Part shown: in pieces, positions 4,123 through 6,586 of the stretch
Layout: the number at the start of each line of letters is the position of its first letter
How positions within the stretch are numbered: position 1 is the stretch's first letter
The notes under the pieces: model-generated
Told to the model about the DNA's origin: nothing
Databases searched by the model: none
What the model saw: the letters and a program-made list of their open reading frames with translations, nothing else
From: Dialister sp. UBA6422
GTDB lineage: Bacteria; Bacillota; Negativicutes; Veillonellales; Dialisteraceae
NCBI GenBank assembly: GCA_002439665.1
Contig: DJPC01000158.1
Span: 1-6,586, forward strand
Length of the DNA: 6,586 nt
Direction: 5' to 3'
Made by a program: the position numbers and the translations under genes

Positions 4123-5259
4123 CTATTTTGTAAAGTGGCTTTCCTCTTCAATGATCTTATAAACAAGAAGGCCAGCATCATAAAGATCTTGCTCTTTTAA
4201 GCTTTCTTTATTGGTGTGGAAATCTGTCATACCTACACCTACAAGGACAGATGGGAAGCCCTTTGTACCAAACCAGTTGGCATCACTGCCACCGCCGCTC
4301 TTAGCTACTTGCATGGGAATATTCATGGAATCACAGGCTTGTTTGAAAAGCTGAAGGGCAGGTTCTGATTCTTTGATTTCAAAAGAATCATAGGCTTTTT
4401 CTTTCTTTATTTCCAAATTTCCCTTAGGATATTTCTTGGCTGCTTCTGTGAAAGCAGCTTCCATCTTAGCTACCAGATTTTCCAGTTTTTGACTATCCCG
4501 GCTTCTAGCTTCTGCAATGACTTCACAGTAGTCTGGCACGATATTTCTGGCAGTACCGCCCTGGATAGTTCCAATATTACAAGTGGTTTCTTCATCTATT
4601 CGGCCAGTAGGGCAAGCTTGAATGCCGCAAGCAGCCATGGAAATAGCATTGGTTCCCTTTTCTGGAGACATACCTGCATGGGCAGCTACACCTTTGCAAA
4701 TAAAATTCAATTTGTATTCAGAAGGACCGGCATTATAAATAGACCCAGCAGGGCCATCGGCATCGAGAACGTAACCAAAGTCAATACCCTTGGCATATCG
4801 TTCTTCCAAATAGCGAGAGCCAAAAAGTCCTATTTCTTCTTGTACGGTGAAAATAACGGTGATTTTTCCATGGGGAATATAATTTTCCTTCATGAGAGCT
4901 AGTCCTTCTAAAATAGCTGTCACACCGGCTTTATCATCACCACCTAAGATGGTATTTCCCTTAGAACGGAACACTCCGTCTTCTAAAATCGGCTCAACGC
5001 CTTTGCAGCATTCTACACAATCCATGTGACCTGTCAAAGCGATACTAGGAAGTCCTTCTGCATTTCCGTTAAAAATAGCGATCAGGTTTCCAGAGTTCCC
5101 TCCATTAATGGAACCTTCATTATCTTCTATTACACGGGAGGCACCTAGTGCTTTGAGTTTTTTCTTTAAATAATCACAAACCTCACGCTCTCCTTTGCTT
5201 GGGGCATAAATTTTGACTAAATCGGTGAACGTGTCTTTCATACGCTGCTTATTAATCAT
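4123..5259 (-). CDS. M20-family metallopeptidase, PepT-like
   Basis: This 378-residue cytoplasmic enzyme has the full M20 active site of co-catalytic zinc aminopeptidases. H78-x-D80 lies in LTGHMDCVE, the bridging aspartate D108 in LGGDDKAG, the general base/ligand pair E141-E142 in VQEEIGLFG, a further aspartate D168 in VLDADGP, and the last ligand H348 in MTDFHTNKE. H194 in AAHAGMSPEKGTNA marks the inserted dimerisation (lid) domain, about 180-290. The pattern is closest to the peptidase T-like branch, so removal of N-terminal residues from tripeptides or other short peptides is likely, but substrate is not readable; carboxypeptidase or deacylase activity is possible. The ATG at 5257-5259 is chosen because GAAAGGAA (5268-5275) lies eight bases upstream. 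An in-frame ATG at 5319 would add 20 hydrophobic residues, lacks a binding site, and would start upstream of the predicted -10. There is no signal peptide from the chosen start. Confidence 0.9.
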   Translation of the reverse strand: MINKQRMKDTFTDLVKIYAPSKGEREVCDYLKKKLKALGASRVIEDNEGSINGGNSGNLIAIFNGNAEGLPSIALTGHMDCVECCKGVEPILEDGVFRSKGNTILGGDDKAGVTAILEGLALMKENYIPHGKITVIFTVQEEIGLFGSRYLEERYAKGIDFGYVLDADGPAGSIYNAGPSEYKLNFICKGVAAHAGMSPEKGTNAISMAACGIQACPTGRIDEETTCNIGTIQGGTARNIVPDYCEVIAEARSRDSQKLENLVAKMEAAFTEAAKKYPKGNLEIKKEKAYDSFEIKESEPALQLFKQACDSMNIPMQVAKSGGGSDANWFGTKGFPSVLVGVGMTDFHTNKESLKEQDLYDAGLLVYKIIEEESHFTK

Positions 5260-5307
5260 GATAAATATTCCTTTCATAATGAACGATAAAATGACTATCC
5301 TATTTCT

Positions 5308-5313
5308 ATTATA
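5308..5313 (-). promoter_or_regulatory. -10 element of the peptidase promoter
   Basis: Read on the minus strand this is a consensus TATAAT. Transcription would start near 5301, giving a leader of about 40 nt with the ribosome binding site at 5268-5275. The -35 position (about 5330-5336) offers only TTCCTA or similar, a weak match, and falls inside the repeat relic at 5329-5345. Confidence 0.55.
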
Positions 5314-5328
5314 ACGCAAAAGAAATAG

Positions 5329-5345
5329 TTAGGAATTAGGAGTGA
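5329..5345. repeat. relic of the heptamer repeat
   Basis: TTAGGAATTAGGAGTGA matches CTAGGGATTAGGAGCTA, the minus-strand reading of the right arm of the fold-back at 62-149, at 13 of 17 positions and keeps the same seven-base rhythm. It has no facing arm and cannot fold alone. It looks like a decayed or partial copy of the same family, though its shortness leaves chance similarity possible. Confidence 0.4.
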
Positions 5346-5358
5346 AGGTATGGTACAT

Positions 5359-5460
5359 AAAATTGGGATGCCATGGCAAATGAATATTTCCTCTTGCTAA
5401 AAATCATTGGATGTAAAAAGGACTATGCATTGATGCACCTCTTCCCTTATTCCCAATTTT
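5359..5460. other. 102-bp spacer bounded by 10-bp perfect inverted repeat
   Basis: AAAATTGGGA (5359-5368) and TCCCAATTTT (5451-5460) are exact reverse complements. Between them are TGCCATGGCA (5369-5378), a perfect 10-bp palindrome directly beside the left arm, and the small inverted repeat TGCAT/ATGCA (5427-5431, 5433-5437 with short centre). It lies just after the Pol IV stop as read on the minus strand, so it may be the 3' structure of that transcript; a five-T run follows the small inner stem on the minus strand but the stem is weak. No protein is encoded, and a miniature mobile element is possible but unsupported by target duplication. Confidence 0.4.
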
Positions 5461-5470
5461 TCGTGTTTTA

Positions 5471-6586
5471 CTATTTTTCTAGCCAAAATCCCTTTTGCAA
5501 GGCTTTTTTTCCAAATTTTTTCTGTATATCATCCATGGTTTTAGCCGCTTTGGTGCGTTTTTCTTTTTCTTTGGAGAAAAGGGAGGGAATAGATATTTCA
5601 GGAGTTAAATTGGAAGCCGTGACACCGATCAGGCGAATGCCTTCGGAGAAAAAGAGGTGAGATAGAAGGTCTCTGGCAATGTTGTCGATATCTTCTTGTA
5701 AGTTGGTACCCTCTTCTATAGAACGGCTACGGGTTAGCGTACGGAAGGAAGCAAAACGGATCTTAATGGAAATGGTGCGAGCTTGAAGGTGATGTTTTCG
5801 TAGCCGTTGCGCCACAATGTCGCTATGGATGGCAATTTCTCGTTCTATCTTTGATATATCTGACAAATCGGTTTCATAGGTAGATTCATCACCAATAGAT
5901 TTGATTTGTCTATCGGCCTGGATAGGACGATTATCAAGGCCTAGAGATAGATTATGTAAAATGGGTCCTTGGTTTCCTAGTATGTGTTGGAGAACCAAAG
6001 GAGAGGCATTTTGAATTTGGGCAATTGTCCGATATCCAGCAGCTATTAATTTTCTTTCTGTGACTTTGCCAACACCCCATAGGCGACGTACGGGCAAGGG
6101 AGCCAATATGTCTTTCTCTTTACCATAGGGGACAATGAAGAGTCCATCCGGCTTATTCATATCACTAGCCATTTTGGCAAGAAATTTATTAGGTGCAATG
6201 CCTACAGAGGCGGTGAGATGTACTTTATTATAGATTTCCTTTTTGATAGCACGACCGATAGCACCTAAAGTAGGATATTGGCTGCCCATTCCAGAGATGT
6301 CTAAGAAGGCTTCGTCTAATGAAATGGGTTCATAGGCATCAGCGTAGTGAAGCATGATCTGATGAATCATATCAGAAGCTTCTTTATAGGCATCAAAGCG
6401 AGGAGGTACAAAAAGACCATGAGGACATAGTTCTCTAGCTTTCATAGCGGGCATAGCAGAGTGGATGCCATATTTCCTGGCTTCATAAGAAGCTGTGGCT
6501 ACTACTCCACGGCGGCTTTCTCCGCAGACAATTACAGGTAGCCCCTTCCATTCTGGATGATCTCTCTGCTCTACAGAAGCAAAGAA
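5471..6586 (-). CDS. dinB: DNA polymerase IV (Y-family), N-terminus cut by window edge
   Basis: The frame is open from the right edge to a TAG at 5471-5473, giving 371 residues. It starts at FFASVEQRDHPEWKGLPVIV, so about eleven residues, including the first catalytic aspartate of the HVDMDAFF motif, lie outside. The second F is the expected steric gate against ribonucleotides. The other catalytic acids are seen in ISLDEAFLDISG (D91, E92 of the fragment). SVGIAPNKFLAKMASDMNKPDG completes the palm, LWGVGKVTERKLIAAGYRTI is the helix-hairpin-helix of the thumb, and the little finger runs to about residue 340. SIPSLF near the end resembles the beta-clamp binding QLxLF box, in the usual place but without its glutamine. 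The enzyme performs error-prone bypass synthesis at damaged DNA. Whether it is SOS-controlled cannot be seen, as its promoter is off the window. The ATG at 6454 is internal and not the start. Confidence 0.95.
   Translation of the reverse strand, partial: FFASVEQRDHPEWKGLPVIVCGESRRGVVATASYEARKYGIHSAMPAMKARELCPHGLFVPPRFDAYKEASDMIHQIMLHYADAYEPISLDEAFLDISGMGSQYPTLGAIGRAIKKEIYNKVHLTASVGIAPNKFLAKMASDMNKPDGLFIVPYGKEKDILAPLPVRRLWGVGKVTERKLIAAGYRTIAQIQNASPLVLQHILGNQGPILHNLSLGLDNRPIQADRQIKSIGDESTYETDLSDISKIEREIAIHSDIVAQRLRKHHLQARTISIKIRFASFRTLTRSRSIEEGTNLQEDIDNIARDLLSHLFFSEGIRLIGVTASNLTPEISIPSLFSKEKEKRTKAAKTMDDIQKKFGKKALQKGFWLEK

Noticed and set aside
4489..4902. 137-residue plus-strand frame inside the peptidase gene
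   Set aside because: It lies wholly opposite conserved M20 active-site coding sequence and has no plausible start signal; a shadow frame.
5373..5660. 95-residue plus-strand frame overlapping the end of dinB
   Set aside because: It runs antisense to the conserved Pol IV C-terminus, and its start lies in the palindromic TGCCATGGCA.
5471..6454. Pol IV as a complete gene starting at the ATG at 6454
   Set aside because: The frame continues to the right edge with conserved Pol IV sequence (FFASVEQ, GVVATASYEARKYG), so the true start is outside the window.

Overview
The window reads as ordinary chromosome from a low-GC Bacillota. The clues are AT-rich intergenic DNA, strong AGGAGG-type ribosome binding sites, a TTG start, and the adjacent pair of a CcpN-like CBS-domain repressor and a pyruvate, phosphate dikinase regulatory protein. 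The short (343-residue) dGTPase-like HD protein suits Clostridia or Negativicutes better than Bacilli. This placement is inference from gene content; no rRNA or tRNA gene is present to confirm it.

Layout, left to right. Positions 1-263 hold no convincing gene but carry a large fold-back built from GGGATTA-like heptamers (62-149), two small palindromes and a GC-rich hairpin. The plus-strand genes are the CcpN-like regulator (264-896), a 245-285 bp leader with two possible promoters and two competing hairpins, the PPDK regulatory protein (1182-2009, TTG start) and a strong terminator (2018-2050). After an AT-rich gap come an extended -10 promoter and the dGTPase-like HD hydrolase (2313-3344). 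Next is a small ArsR/SmtB-family repressor (3574-3945) with a near-consensus promoter and a perfect 16-bp palindrome just downstream of the -10. A long stem with A and T tracts (4000-4053) serves as terminator for both converging sides. On the minus strand lie an M20-family (PepT-like) peptidase (4123-5259) and DNA polymerase IV (5471-6586), the latter cut off at its N-terminus by the window edge.

How the genes relate. The first two genes form a plausible carbon-flux module at the phosphoenolpyruvate/pyruvate node: a nucleotide- or metabolite-sensing repressor of gluconeogenic genes, and the kinase/pyrophosphorylase that switches pyruvate, phosphate dikinase. Their targets are not in the window. 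The HD hydrolase (dNTP balance), the peptidase and Pol IV are independent housekeeping or stress genes with their own signals. The ArsR protein stands alone with no efflux or reductase gene beside it, yet has a C-terminal cysteine cluster suggesting a thiol-based metalloid or metal sensor.

I see no phage, transposase, CRISPR, defence or biosynthetic system, and nothing that clearly amounts to an undescribed system. The most useful leads are non-coding: the heptamer fold-back and its apparent relic at 5329-5345, the switch-like leader before the PPDK regulator, the arsR operator, and an overlooked 36-codon ORF between the first two genes.
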